Origin: Eubacterium maltosivorans
GTDB taxonomy: Bacteria > Bacillota > Clostridia > Eubacteriales > Eubacteriaceae
NCBI RefSeq assembly: GCF_002441855.2
Contig: NZ_CP029487.1
Coordinates: 3,832,349 to 3,896,348, forward strand
Reading direction: 5' to 3'
Length of the DNA: 64,000 nt
In this document: positions 1-9,560 of the stretch, one piece after another
Numbering within the stretch: the first letter of the stretch is position 1
Layout of the letters: each line of letters begins with the position of its first letter
Notes under the pieces: generated by a model
Database searches by the model: none
Seen by the model: the letters and a program-made list of their open reading frames with translations, nothing else
Told to the model about the DNA's origin: nothing
Made by a program: the position numbers and the translations under genes

Positions 1-1017
1 GGCTACTGTATGTCGGAGGCGGCCAGCCAGTATCTGCCTAAATGGCTCAGTGTGCCTGTTCTGTCGACCGCGGTTTTGGCCACCATTGCCACTGTCATGG
101 CAGAGGTGCTGGGAGGTGCCATTGCGTTGGAAATGCTTTTTTCGATCCCCATAAAAATCGGCTCGATCCTGGTAACGGCTCTGGCGCTCTTTTTGCTTTT
201 AAGCAATTCCTATAAAAAACTGGAACGCTGGATTATCGGTTTTGTGTCGCTGATCGGTGTTTCTTTCTTAATCGAAATACTTATGGTTCATGTCGACTGG
301 GGCGCTGCCGCTGTTTCCTGGGTTAAGCCCTCAACGCCGCCGGGTTCCATGCTGGTCATCATGAGTGTGCTGGGCGCGGTGGTAATGCCGCATAACCTCT
401 TTCTGCACTCTGAAATTATCCAGAGCCGTCAGTGGAATACGAAGGAAGAATCCGTTATTAAAAATCAGCTGAAGTTTGAGTTTACGGATACGCTGGTTTC
501 CATGATTATCGGATGGGCGATCAACAGCGCCATGATCTTGATGGCCGCAGCCACCTTTTATAAAGCGGGATTCCAGGTCACAGAGCTCTCTCAGGCCGCG
601 GACATGCTCAAGCCGCTGGTGGGCCCGGGTGCATCGCTCCTCTTTGCTTTCGCCCTTCTGCTGGCAGGAATCAGCTCGTCCGTCACCGCGGGAATGGCGG
701 GGGGCACTATTGTTGCGGGGATGTTCAAGGAGCCTTACGATATTCATGACCGTCACAGCCAGCTTGGGATCATTGGCATCTTTCTGGCATCGCTGATTAT
801 TATCTTCTTTGTAACCGACCCGTTTATGGGTCTGGTCTACAGCCAGATGCTTCTGTCCATCCAGCTGCCCATCACGATTTTCCTGCAGATTTACCTGACC
901 ACCTCCAGGAAAATTATGGGGAAATTTGCCAATGGCAGGATTGACTTTACGATTCTGCTGGTCGTCGGACTGCTGGTAACAGCGCTTAACATCATGCTGC
1001 TGGTGAGCAGCTTTTAG
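1..1017 (+). CDS. Nramp-family divalent metal (Mn/Fe) transporter, 5'-truncated by the window edge
   Basis: The reading frame is open from base 1 and lacks the N-terminal third of an Nramp protein, so the gene starts before the window. About 338 residues remain, with at least eight hydrophobic segments. The MPHNLFLHS motif near residue 125 matches the conserved MPHN helix (TM6) that binds the metal in this family, and the AEVLGGAIALEM stretch fits an upstream helix. The family imports Mn2+ or Fe2+ by proton symport in the cytoplasmic membrane. The true metal cannot be read from the sequence. A palindromic terminator follows 40 bases downstream, so this is the end of its transcript. Confidence 0.9.
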   Translation, partial: GYCMSEAASQYLPKWLSVPVLSTAVLATIATVMAEVLGGAIALEMLFSIPIKIGSILVTALALFLLLSNSYKKLERWIIGFVSLIGVSFLIEILMVHVDWGAAAVSWVKPSTPPGSMLVIMSVLGAVVMPHNLFLHSEIIQSRQWNTKEESVIKNQLKFEFTDTLVSMIIGWAINSAMILMAAATFYKAGFQVTELSQAADMLKPLVGPGASLLFAFALLLAGISSSVTAGMAGGTIVAGMFKEPYDIHDRHSQLGIIGIFLASLIIIFFVTDPFMGLVYSQMLLSIQLPITIFLQIYLTTSRKIMGKFANGRIDFTILLVVGLLVTALNIMLLVSSF

Positions 1018-1058
1018 TGGGATATGAACTTTTTAATATAATAAACCACAATATATAG

Positions 1059-1091
1059 CGGTATACGTCGTTTCGACGTATACCGTTTTTT
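1059..1091 (+). terminator. Rho-independent terminator, copy 1 of a dispersed GGTATACG palindrome family
   Basis: A perfect 12-bp stem (CGGTATACGTCG / CGACGTATACCG) with a TTT loop is followed by six T residues. It sits just after the Nramp gene. The same GGTATACG core recurs at 15989, 40745, 59034 and 59335. Confidence 0.85.
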
Positions 1092-1130
1092 GAAATGAGA
1101 TTAAAATAAGTACGTAAAAACAGGATTTTA

Positions 1131-1139
1131 TGGTATACT
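1131..1139 (+). promoter_or_regulatory. Extended -10 promoter of the sigma-54 activator gene
   Basis: TGGTATACT matches the TGnTATAAT extended -10 pattern and lies about 40 bases before the start codon. I see no good -35 box. Confidence 0.5.
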
Positions 1140-1179
1140 ATTTTTGGTTGAAAACCATTAACTTTTGAGAGGTATTAAT

Positions 1180-2604
1180 ATGAAGGATGCTATAAACATT
1201 AGCCTTGACGAGCTGTCACAGATAGAAGATTATTGCCTGTCCGCTGTTAATCGTTGTGGAGAGTTTGTCTGTTATTCGAAAGGCTGTGAATTAATTGAAG
1301 GTTATGACCATGGGGAGGTTCTTGGTAAAAAACCAAATGATTTGTACCATAAAGCGAAGACGCGAAAAGAGGAAAAGTCGAAATCGCTTATTATGGAAAC
1401 ACTGAGAACAGGAAAATCGCTTAAAAATGTAATCAATGTTTATGAGACGAATCATCATCAGAAAATAACGTCGGTTTGCAGCACCTATCCTTTATTTGAC
1501 CAAGAGCAAAAACTTCGTCTGGTGTTGTGTGTGTACAGGGAAATTTCTGATTATTTAAACATGGTTTCCGTCATAAACAAACAAAAGATTGAGCTGAAAA
1601 GCAGTGAAGATTTTGAATATCACAATGGTACAAAATATGTTTTTGAAAGTATTGTTGGAGAAAGCCCAAAAATAAAAAAGTGTATCGAACAGGCAAAAAT
1701 TGCGTCGAAAACACTGGAGCCTATTCTGATATATGGTGAAACCGGGACTGGAAAAGAGCTGTTTGCGCAGAGTATTCATAACGCCAGTGTGTATTACAAG
1801 AAAAATTTTGTAGCAGTAAACTGTGCCGCCATTCCGGAAAATTTACTGGAGTCCACTCTTTTTGGCACGCGTAAAGGCTCTTTTACAGGGGCTTTGGACA
1901 CAAAGGGCCTCTTGTATGAAGCGGAAGGCAGCACCTTGTTCTTAGATGAGCTCAACTCGATGGATATACGAATGCAGTCTAAACTTTTGCGTGTTCTGGA
2001 AACGGGTAAATACCGGAGAGTCGGCGAAACAGAGGAGAGAAGCTGCAGCGTGCGAATTATCAGCGCAGTCAACAGGGAGCCGCAAAAATTAATTCAGGAG
2101 GGTAAATTAAGAGCGGATTTATACTATCGCTTGGCAGTCTTTGATATTAATCTTCCAGCTTTAAGAGAACGAGTTCAGGATATAAAAATACTAACGGCCT
2201 TTTTTCTGGAAACACTGGGACCAGTGTTGGGTAAAAAGGTGACAAGCATTTCACCAGAAGTGGGAAAAAAGTTTTCAGAGTACTCCTGGCCGGGTAATGT
2301 AAGAGAACTCAGACACGTGCTGCATCAGAGTATTTGTATGATGAAAAACAATGATCTGGTTTTGGATGAGGAACATTTGCCTGAATATATACAATCGTTT
2401 GAAAGTAGTTACCATTTTTCTGAAAAAATGGTTATACATGAAAATATGGACTTGAAAAATACATTGGATCAATATGAAAAAGATTTGATCGAAGCGGCAT
2501 TAGAAAAAAATAACTTCAATATTACAAGAACGGCAGAGACGCTTAATATAACCAGGCAGTCACTGCATCATAAAATCAACAAATATGAACTAAAGGCTCT
2601 CTAG
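1180..2604 (+). CDS. PAS domain sigma-54-dependent transcriptional activator (AAA+, Fis HTH)
   Basis: The 474-residue protein has a PAS-like sensor at about residues 5-125, an AAA+ sigma-54 contact domain, and a Fis-type helix-turn-helix in the last 40 residues (NITRTAETLNITRQSLHH). Walker A is GETGTGKE at 186-193. The sigma-54 contact loop reads GSFTGA instead of the usual GAFTGA, and Walker B is TLFLDE near 252. ATG 1180 is preferred over an upstream TTG because GAGAGG lies at 1167-1172. The gene converges on an MFS/MttB operon whose promoter (5421-5436) is a clean -24/-12 site, so it is the probable activator of that operon in response to a quaternary amine or its product. The ligand is unknown. 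It is a close paralogue of the activator at 39092-40549. Confidence 0.9.
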   Translation: MKDAINISLDELSQIEDYCLSAVNRCGEFVCYSKGCELIEGYDHGEVLGKKPNDLYHKAKTRKEEKSKSLIMETLRTGKSLKNVINVYETNHHQKITSVCSTYPLFDQEQKLRLVLCVYREISDYLNMVSVINKQKIELKSSEDFEYHNGTKYVFESIVGESPKIKKCIEQAKIASKTLEPILIYGETGTGKELFAQSIHNASVYYKKNFVAVNCAAIPENLLESTLFGTRKGSFTGALDTKGLLYEAEGSTLFLDELNSMDIRMQSKLLRVLETGKYRRVGETEERSCSVRIISAVNREPQKLIQEGKLRADLYYRLAVFDINLPALRERVQDIKILTAFFLETLGPVLGKKVTSISPEVGKKFSEYSWPGNVRELRHVLHQSICMMKNNDLVLDEEHLPEYIQSFESSYHFSEKMVIHENMDLKNTLDQYEKDLIEAALEKNNFNITRTAETLNITRQSLHHKINKYELKAL

Positions 2605-2624
2605 ATTTTTTAGAGAGCCTTTTT
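2592..2624. terminator. Bidirectional terminator between convergent genes
   Basis: A 12-bp stem (AAAGGCTCTCTA / TAGAGAGCCTTT) with a 7-nt loop and T tracts on both strands overlaps the stop codon of the activator and closes the MFS operon coming from the other side. Confidence 0.85.
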
Positions 2625-2631
2625 GTAATGC

Positions 2632-3873
2632 TCACCTGTTTTTTCTTCCTTTTCGATAAATAATAAAGGCAAATACAGCGGCAATAATGGACCAGGCAAC
2701 CATCCATATAAATATTTTGTTAAAGCCGCTGACTGGGTCGGCGTCAATCCAGGAGCCCATGAGCGAAGTCATGAATGCGTCAGGAATAAACGCAATAAAG
2801 GATATAATGCCTGTTGCGATGCCGGTTAATTCCAGTGGAATCCCACCTTCACCCATAACTGAAAAGTATATGGATTTTACACTATAGTATAAAAAGGCTA
2901 ATATCATTGAGACGGCAATAGAAAGTATTGCCACAGATGTCAGGAAAGGACTGATTCCAGAGCAGATTACGATTCCACAGAGCAGGTAAATAATAAAAAT
3001 CAATTTTGATTTTGCTTTATCGGCTAAAATACCGCCAAGTATACCGGCCAGCACCACGACAATATAGTTTCTGAAAATAGCGAGTCCTGCCGAAAGTTCC
3101 TCAGAAATTCCTAAAATTTGGGTGGCATATGTTCCCAGATAGTTTACACCAGACATGATGACACAATAGCAGCTGAACATGAAAATGGAAAGCAGCCAGG
3201 TTCCAGGAAGTTTGAGCACTCTGCTGATTTTACAGAGTATACCGGATTCCTTCGCAGCGTCCTCAGTATCCGTTGACAATTCGTTCTGCTTTTTTTCGGT
3301 TTTTGGAAGAAAGATGATGCTTAAAACACCGAAAAGGCCATAGATAACGCCAAATGACAGCAAAATCATACGCATACCTGAGATTTGGCTGGTAAAAAGG
3401 CTCAGCAGTCCCAGAAAGATAAAGCCGGCAATGGCGCTGATAATGCCGCGTAAAGCCTCGCTTGTTCCAAAGATTTTACCCTGTTCGTTCTCATTTCCGA
3501 GGCTTCGCAGCAGTTTAATATAAGCGGCCCACATGGTACCGGCGTTAAAAACTGCAAAGAGTGCGCTGATAATGACCAGGGAAGTATAATCAGGAAATGA
3601 AGCTTCCCAGAAAGTCAGAGCCATACTGGCAAAGAAGGAAGCCGCCAGCATTACACGAGAGCTGAATTTATCAGCCAGGACGCCGCCGACCGGGTAACAG
3701 AAAAGTGAAACCAGCCCATAGATTGATCCTAAATTACCAAACTCAAAGTTTGTCAGCTGAAAAGCAGCGACAAACTGATCATAAAAAGAAAAGCGAATAT
3801 AGGGAATAAAATAGATTAGCCCGACCATTATACTGATTAATCCGACTAAAAAGTTACGTTTTATCTTAGACAT
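2632..3873 (-). CDS. MFS transporter of the first MttB locus
   Basis: A 413-residue polytopic membrane protein with about twelve hydrophobic segments. Its N-terminus (KRNFLVGLISIM, then YIRFSFYDQFVAA) aligns residue for residue with the MFS protein at 37441-38730, which fixes the start at 3873. AAGGAG precedes that codon, whereas a longer frame starting at 3924 has no support. It follows the MttB gene by about 60 bases on the same strand, so the two form one operon from the sigma-54 promoter. The likely role is import of the methylated substrate or export of the demethylated product. The substrate is inferred from context only. Confidence 0.88.
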   Translation of the reverse strand: MSKIKRNFLVGLISIMVGLIYFIPYIRFSFYDQFVAAFQLTNFEFGNLGSIYGLVSLFCYPVGGVLADKFSSRVMLAASFFASMALTFWEASFPDYTSLVIISALFAVFNAGTMWAAYIKLLRSLGNENEQGKIFGTSEALRGIISAIAGFIFLGLLSLFTSQISGMRMILLSFGVIYGLFGVLSIIFLPKTEKKQNELSTDTEDAAKESGILCKISRVLKLPGTWLLSIFMFSCYCVIMSGVNYLGTYATQILGISEELSAGLAIFRNYIVVVLAGILGGILADKAKSKLIFIIYLLCGIVICSGISPFLTSVAILSIAVSMILAFLYYSVKSIYFSVMGEGGIPLELTGIATGIISFIAFIPDAFMTSLMGSWIDADPVSGFNKIFIWMVAWSIIAAVFAFIIYRKGRKNR

Positions 3874-3932
3874 GATAAACTCCTTAGTGCAGCCACAGAG
3901 AACAGCCGTCAGTCTCTGCGGCAAAATATATT

Positions 3933-5366
3933 TTATAACCCATTACGATATTCGATCGGAATATATTGATTTAACAGTTTTTCCTGTTCTTTTGTGACAG
4001 GCGCAGGTTTGAAGGAATCAATACGTTTTTTCACTTCTCCCTGCATTTTTTCTTTCAGAGAAAGTGAGCCGTGATTTTGCCATTCATTAGGATCGAGTTT
4101 GTTCAGATATTTTGTAACGTAGAATTCTTCACGAAACATTTTGGGGGTGCGCCCGGTAAGAAAATTGCCGCGAGGCCCTGTTTTTTCGACAATGTCCATA
4201 CAGAATTTTTCTTCTGAGGCATCGATACCAGAATTGAGACGTTCAGTGAAATTATAAATTTCCTCGTCCAGAATAAATTTTTCAAAGCAAGTAACATTGT
4301 ATGTCCCCATTGTGCCCAAAGCGTGAAAAACCATATCTGGTTTTACCTCAGAAGTTGTCCGAATGGATAACATGGCTTCCATACCTGCCTGATAATCCAG
4401 TTCCTTTGCGTCGCTGAACGCGCCTCCGGTTCTGAAAGGGATACCATAATAGTCCGCGATGCCGGCAGTGGCGTAAAAAATAAGCGCAGCCTCGGGATTT
4501 CCCATACAAAGCTGTACAGAACGCAAATCCGTTGAACCTGAAACATTGGCATATATAATGGGTGTGCCAGGCTGAATTAATTGAGATAAAACAATACCAG
4601 CGAGAAGCTCGGCATTGGCCACGGTCAGCAGACTGATGACAGAAAATGGGGCGGTGAGCACAGGCATCGCGCAGGTGGCAAACCAAACGCCCTGTCTTTC
4701 CTCACAGACTGCAAACATCCTTTCAAGCGGATCATGGTCATAGCACAGAGGTGTAATAGGGTTAAAACCGTGTGAGCCGACAACCTTGTCGTAAATACCT
4801 TCATAATCCTGAACAAGGCGGATTCCTCTTCTGTAGGCCTCGCGGAGCCGGCCTTTTGCAGCCGTCGCGGTATTTGGGTTTGCAAAAGGGACTGGCTTAT
4901 TGGCATATTTTAAAAGTAAAGCCAAAAACCCAAGCTCAGTCTCATTTTGTGTGAATTTTTTGGAGGTAAAACAGGGATTCGTCATCACACAATCCAGAAC
5001 AGGACTGGTATCCGAAAGCTTAACCCAGTCAATAATATCTTTGTTTGTAAAAGCTCTTATTCGGCTGCCATCCTGTAAATAAGCAGAACCGGACACCGGA
5101 AGCTTTACATAACTGTGGCCGCCGATGTGAACGTTGCCCTTTGACGAATAGATTGTAAACTTCTTTGGCACGGTTTCTAAAGCTTCCTCAAGCATTTTTT
5201 CTTCGATATAAACCTTATCGCCTTCAATTCTTGCTCCATGCGCTTTAAAAACAGATAAAGCCTCTTCGTGTTCAAATTTTACGCCTACCTTTTTTAAAAT
5301 AGTGAGCGTATGCGCGTGTATTTTTTCAATATCTGCCTTAGAAATATATTTTTCGTATGCTTTCAT
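3933..5366 (-). CDS. MttB-superfamily (COG5598) corrinoid methyltransferase, non-pyrrolysine
   Basis: At 477 residues it has the full length of the trimethylamine methyltransferase family, with no in-frame amber codon. It is therefore an MtgB/MtpB-like member rather than a pyrrolysine-dependent MttB. Such enzymes move a methyl group from a quaternary amine (glycine betaine, proline betaine, carnitine and similar) to a Co(I) corrinoid protein that feeds the Wood-Ljungdahl methyl branch. Conserved blocks shared with the paralogue at 36002 include YDHDPLERMFA, TGPRGNFLTGRTPKM and REEFYVTKYLNK. The start is the ATG at 5366 after GAGGAG; the upstream TTG frame is unlikely. A sigma-54 promoter lies 55 bases upstream. 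No corrinoid protein gene is adjacent, so it must share one encoded elsewhere. The substrate cannot be assigned. Confidence 0.9.
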   Translation of the reverse strand: MKAYEKYISKADIEKIHAHTLTILKKVGVKFEHEEALSVFKAHGARIEGDKVYIEEKMLEEALETVPKKFTIYSSKGNVHIGGHSYVKLPVSGSAYLQDGSRIRAFTNKDIIDWVKLSDTSPVLDCVMTNPCFTSKKFTQNETELGFLALLLKYANKPVPFANPNTATAAKGRLREAYRRGIRLVQDYEGIYDKVVGSHGFNPITPLCYDHDPLERMFAVCEERQGVWFATCAMPVLTAPFSVISLLTVANAELLAGIVLSQLIQPGTPIIYANVSGSTDLRSVQLCMGNPEAALIFYATAGIADYYGIPFRTGGAFSDAKELDYQAGMEAMLSIRTTSEVKPDMVFHALGTMGTYNVTCFEKFILDEEIYNFTERLNSGIDASEEKFCMDIVEKTGPRGNFLTGRTPKMFREEFYVTKYLNKLDPNEWQNHGSLSLKEKMQGEVKKRIDSFKPAPVTKEQEKLLNQYIPIEYRNGL

Positions 5367-5420
5367 CGATATTCTCCTCAATAATTTTGTATGGCGCCAT
5401 TTACTTTATGGTTATATAAA

Positions 5421-5436
5421 GCAAGGAATATGCCAA
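5421..5436 (-). promoter_or_regulatory. Sigma-54 (-24/-12) promoter of the MttB-MFS operon
   Basis: On the minus strand the sequence is TTGGCATATTCCTTGC. It has GG and GC exactly 12 bases apart and fits the consensus TGGCAC-N5-TTGC. It lies 55 bases before the MttB start. Confidence 0.88.
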
Positions 5437-5515
5437 AAATAATATGAAAATTTGGATTATTTGGTCTGTTTTAAAGCGTTCCCAGGCGTAAAAAGAATAA
5501 AAAGCGTAAAGGTAA

Positions 5516-5528
5516 TTGTCAGTGACAA
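5516..5528. promoter_or_regulatory. Candidate activator binding dyad (UAS) upstream of the sigma-54 promoter
   Basis: TTGTC-AGT-GACAA is a perfect 5-bp dyad centred about 113 bases upstream of the predicted sigma-54 start, a usual position for an enhancer-binding protein. The 5367-5739 interval otherwise holds the promoter at 5421 and no convincing gene; a 70-codon frame there has no ribosome site. Confidence 0.45.
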
Positions 5529-5739
5529 AAAAATATACAGTTTATGTCTTCCAGATAAGCCATGTTTTGAAGAAAAGTGTAAAATAATTTGTCTATTTTG
5601 CGTAAAAAAGAAAATATTACTAAATCTAAAAAGTGATCTGGTGGTCTGCAGGCGGATGGATTAATGGTTAGATTTTATCTGAAACGGTATATAAGTTATA
5701 GTGATCAATTAGAACTTTTGATATGAAATGGAGATAAAA

Positions 5740-6429
5740 ATGAAAAAAATATTAGTGGTTTTGACCAATACTGCGAAATATGGAACGAAAAATGAGGCGA
5801 CAGGTCTCTGGCTGTCAGAAGCGACTGAGTTTGTGAAAGAATTGATACAGGCTGGTTATGAAATTGATTATGTCAGCCCGAGGGGCGGCTATGTGCCAAT
5901 CGACCCTCGCAGTCTGAAAAACGCTTATGTCAATGAGAACGTGTTTGCTTTTTATAACTCAGAGGATTTCCAGAACAGAGCATTGGCAGACTCCCTTAAA
6001 CCATCGGATATCAATGCTTCCGATTATTTGGCAATCTATTATACAGGCGGCCACGGCGTGGTCTGGGATTTTCCGGACAATAAAGATTTGCAGGCAATCA
6101 GCCGAGAGATTTATGAGCAGGGAGGTTATGTGACATCGGTCTGCCACGGATTAGCAGGGCTTTTGAATATAAAAACATCAGATGGAAGCTATCTTATATC
6201 TGGTAAAACACTCACAGGCTTTACAGAAACAGAAGAAATTCTAAGCGGAAAAAACCGCTTAGTGCCCTTTGGTACTGAGAAAGAAGCCAGGAAGCGGGGA
6301 GCGAAATTTGTGAAAAAACGCGCTTTTAGTTCTTTTGCAGTACAGGATGGGCATTTGATAACAGGGCAGAATCCCATGTCTGGACAGGCCGTGGCAAAAT
6401 GCTTGCTGAAAAACTTAAGCAGTTATTAA
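5740..6429 (+). CDS. DJ-1/PfpI superfamily protein, Hsp31-like (type 1 glutamine amidotransferase fold)
   Basis: The 229-residue protein has the Hsp31-class layout. An acid residue sits in GLWLSE (E27). After the YYTGGHG turn comes a nucleophile elbow, VTSVCHG, with Cys135 and His136. Members act as chaperones, methylglyoxal/glyoxalase III enzymes or deglycases in the cytoplasm; which one applies here cannot be told. The second ATG (5740) is chosen because TGGAGA lies 7 bases before it; the first ATG at 5728 has no Shine-Dalgarno. It stands alone between the MttB promoter region and groESL. Confidence 0.85.
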   Translation: MKKILVVLTNTAKYGTKNEATGLWLSEATEFVKELIQAGYEIDYVSPRGGYVPIDPRSLKNAYVNENVFAFYNSEDFQNRALADSLKPSDINASDYLAIYYTGGHGVVWDFPDNKDLQAISREIYEQGGYVTSVCHGLAGLLNIKTSDGSYLISGKTLTGFTETEEILSGKNRLVPFGTEKEARKRGAKFVKKRAFSSFAVQDGHLITGQNPMSGQAVAKCLLKNLSSY

Positions 6430-6629
6430 AGACAAAAGGCGGATTGTGAAAAAAAGCGGCGTATGCAGCTAAATTTGCTTGTTGGGTAAAAATAAGAAAA
6501 TACCGCTTGCAGAAACAGGTAATATAAAAAATAACGAAGCCTGAAAGGCGCATAACCGGAGAGCTTTCACAAAAAATATTAAGCAATCCTGAAATCCTGA
6601 AAAAAGTCATTAAATTTATTAAAAAGGTC

Positions 6630-6661
6630 TTGCAAATTTTGAGAGAATGGTTTAATATAAT
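6630..6661 (+). promoter_or_regulatory. Sigma-A promoter of groESL
   Basis: TTGCAA (6630-6635) lies 17 bases from TAATAT (6653), which overlaps a perfect TATAAT (6656-6661) directly before the CIRCE element. Confidence 0.65.
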
Positions 6662-6662
6662 G

Positions 6663-6689
6663 TTAGCACTCGGAGGTAATGAGTGCTAA
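6663..6689. promoter_or_regulatory. CIRCE operator (HrcA binding site)
   Basis: Exact TTAGCACTC-N9-GAGTGCTAA lies between the promoter and groES. HrcA repression of groESL at this site is established for Firmicutes. hrcA is not in the window. Confidence 0.98.
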
Positions 6690-6740
6690 CAAGAAGAAAA
6701 TAATAAAAATCATAAATCATTAAAAATGGAGGAATCAAAA

Positions 6741-7025
6741 ATGAGTTTAAAACCATTGGGAGACAAGGTTGTAATCAAAGTTAAAGAAGAAGAAGTAACG
6801 ACTTCTAGCGGTATCGTATTACCGGGTTCTGCACAGGAAAAACCACAGCAGGGAACCGTTGTCGCTGTTGGCTCCGGCGAAATTGTTGATGGTAAAAAAG
6901 TGCCGCTGGATGTAAAGGAAGGCGATGAAGTTATCTATTCTAAATACGCTGGCTCCGAAGTAAAAGTTGGCGAAGAAGAATTCTTGATTTTGAAACAGTC
7001 TGACATCTTAGCAATTGTTGAATAA
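6741..7025 (+). CDS. groES: Co-chaperonin GroES (Hsp10)
   Basis: The 94-residue protein starts [18 protein letters not shown] and carries the mobile loop ([16 protein letters not shown]) that docks on GroEL. It forms the heptameric lid of the cytoplasmic folding chamber. ATG 6741 follows GGAGG at 6728-6733. The gene is the first of the CIRCE-regulated groES-groEL operon, and groEL begins 50 bases further on. Confidence 0.98.
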   Translation: MSLKPLGDKVVIKVKEEEVTTSSGIVLPGSAQEKPQQGTVVAVGSGEIVDGKKVPLDVKEGDEVIYSKYAGSEVKVGEEEFLILKQSDILAIVE

Positions 7026-7054
7026 TTCAGAAAACCACATTTAATAGATTATAA

Positions 7055-8704
<1,650 letters not shown>

Positions 8705-8744
8705 TAAAAGCTAATATAAATAAAATGATATGATTTTATAACAG

Positions 8745-8782
8745 GCAGGATATTAAGTGAAAGCTTAATATCCTGCTTTTTT
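8745..8782 (+). terminator. Terminator of groESL
   Basis: A 13-bp perfect stem (GCAGGATATTAAG and its complement) with a TGAAAG loop is followed by a T run. Confidence 0.92.
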
Positions 8783-8846
8783 AGTTTTCAAAAGAAGCAT
8801 TTTTATGTATAATGATTTCATTGGAGCTTAGGTAGGAGAGAGCAAA

Positions 8847-9536
8847 ATGTATAATTTATTGATTGTAGACGACGATGCTTCGATACTGGAAGTAACGCGG
8901 ATTTATTTTACAGGCCGCGGTTATAAGGTTTACACGGCCCAGAACGGAAAGGAATGCCTCAAAACAGCGGCCCATATGCCTCTGGACTGCATTGTGCTGG
9001 ATGTGGCGCTGCCGGATATGGACGGCTTTGAGGTTTGTGAAGCGGTTAAAAAGAATAACAATGTCCCCATTCTTTTTGTGTCAAATTACGCTGAGGAGGA
9101 CAAGCGGATCAATGGTTTTGTTTCAGGCGGCGATGACTATGTTATCAAGCCTTTTAGTCTGCGAGAGCTTGAACTGCGCATCTGCGCGCGCATACGTCAG
9201 CAGGAAGGAAAGGCCAGCCGTGGCGAGGCGCTGAACTTTGGAAGGCTGAGTATCAATGAAGCAGCAAGAAGTGTCGCTTATGAAGATAAGACCATATCCT
9301 TAACTGCGGCAGAATTTGATATTCTGTTTTTTTTGGCGAACCATGAAAATCAGGTATTTTCCCAGAAGGATATTTTTGAAAGGGTGTGGAAGCTGCCGGA
9401 TTTGGGTAACGCGCATACGGTTCAGGTACACGTGGCGCAGATCAGGAGAAAGCTCAATTCTTTTTCTGAGGAACATCAGTATATCCAGACGGTTTGGGGA
9501 AAAGGCTATAAATTTGTTGCGGATCAAAAAAGCTGA
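8847..9536 (+). CDS. OmpR/PhoB-family response regulator
   Basis: The 229-residue protein has a receiver domain (residues 1-115; acidic pair at the start, phospho-acceptor Asp52 in VLDVALPDMDG, conserved Lys in VIKPFS) and a winged-helix DNA-binding domain (about 130-227). A ribosome site (TAGGAGAG) precedes the ATG. No kinase is adjacent on the same transcript. The histidine kinase at 11324, same strand, is the obvious candidate partner, with a secreted-protein gene on the other strand between them. Targets are unknown; the neighbouring surface-protein genes are plausible. Confidence 0.93.
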   Translation: MYNLLIVDDDASILEVTRIYFTGRGYKVYTAQNGKECLKTAAHMPLDCIVLDVALPDMDGFEVCEAVKKNNNVPILFVSNYAEEDKRINGFVSGGDDYVIKPFSLRELELRICARIRQQEGKASRGEALNFGRLSINEAARSVAYEDKTISLTAAEFDILFFLANHENQVFSQKDIFERVWKLPDLGNAHTVQVHVAQIRRKLNSFSEEHQYIQTVWGKGYKFVADQKS

Positions 9537-9555
9537 GGCATCTACGCCTCAGCTT
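9526..9555 (-). terminator. Terminator of the minus-strand surface protein gene, overlapping the regulator stop codon
   Basis: AAGCTGAGGC / GCCTCAGCTT forms a 10-bp stem. Read on the minus strand it ends in six T residues. The stem contains the TGA stop of the response regulator. Confidence 0.8.
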
Positions 9556-9560
9556 TAAAG

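Noticed and set aside
5452-5664. 70-codon frame between the sigma-54 promoter and the Hsp31-like gene
   Set aside because: No Shine-Dalgarno, it crosses the candidate activator site, and its composition is that of AT-rich non-coding DNA.
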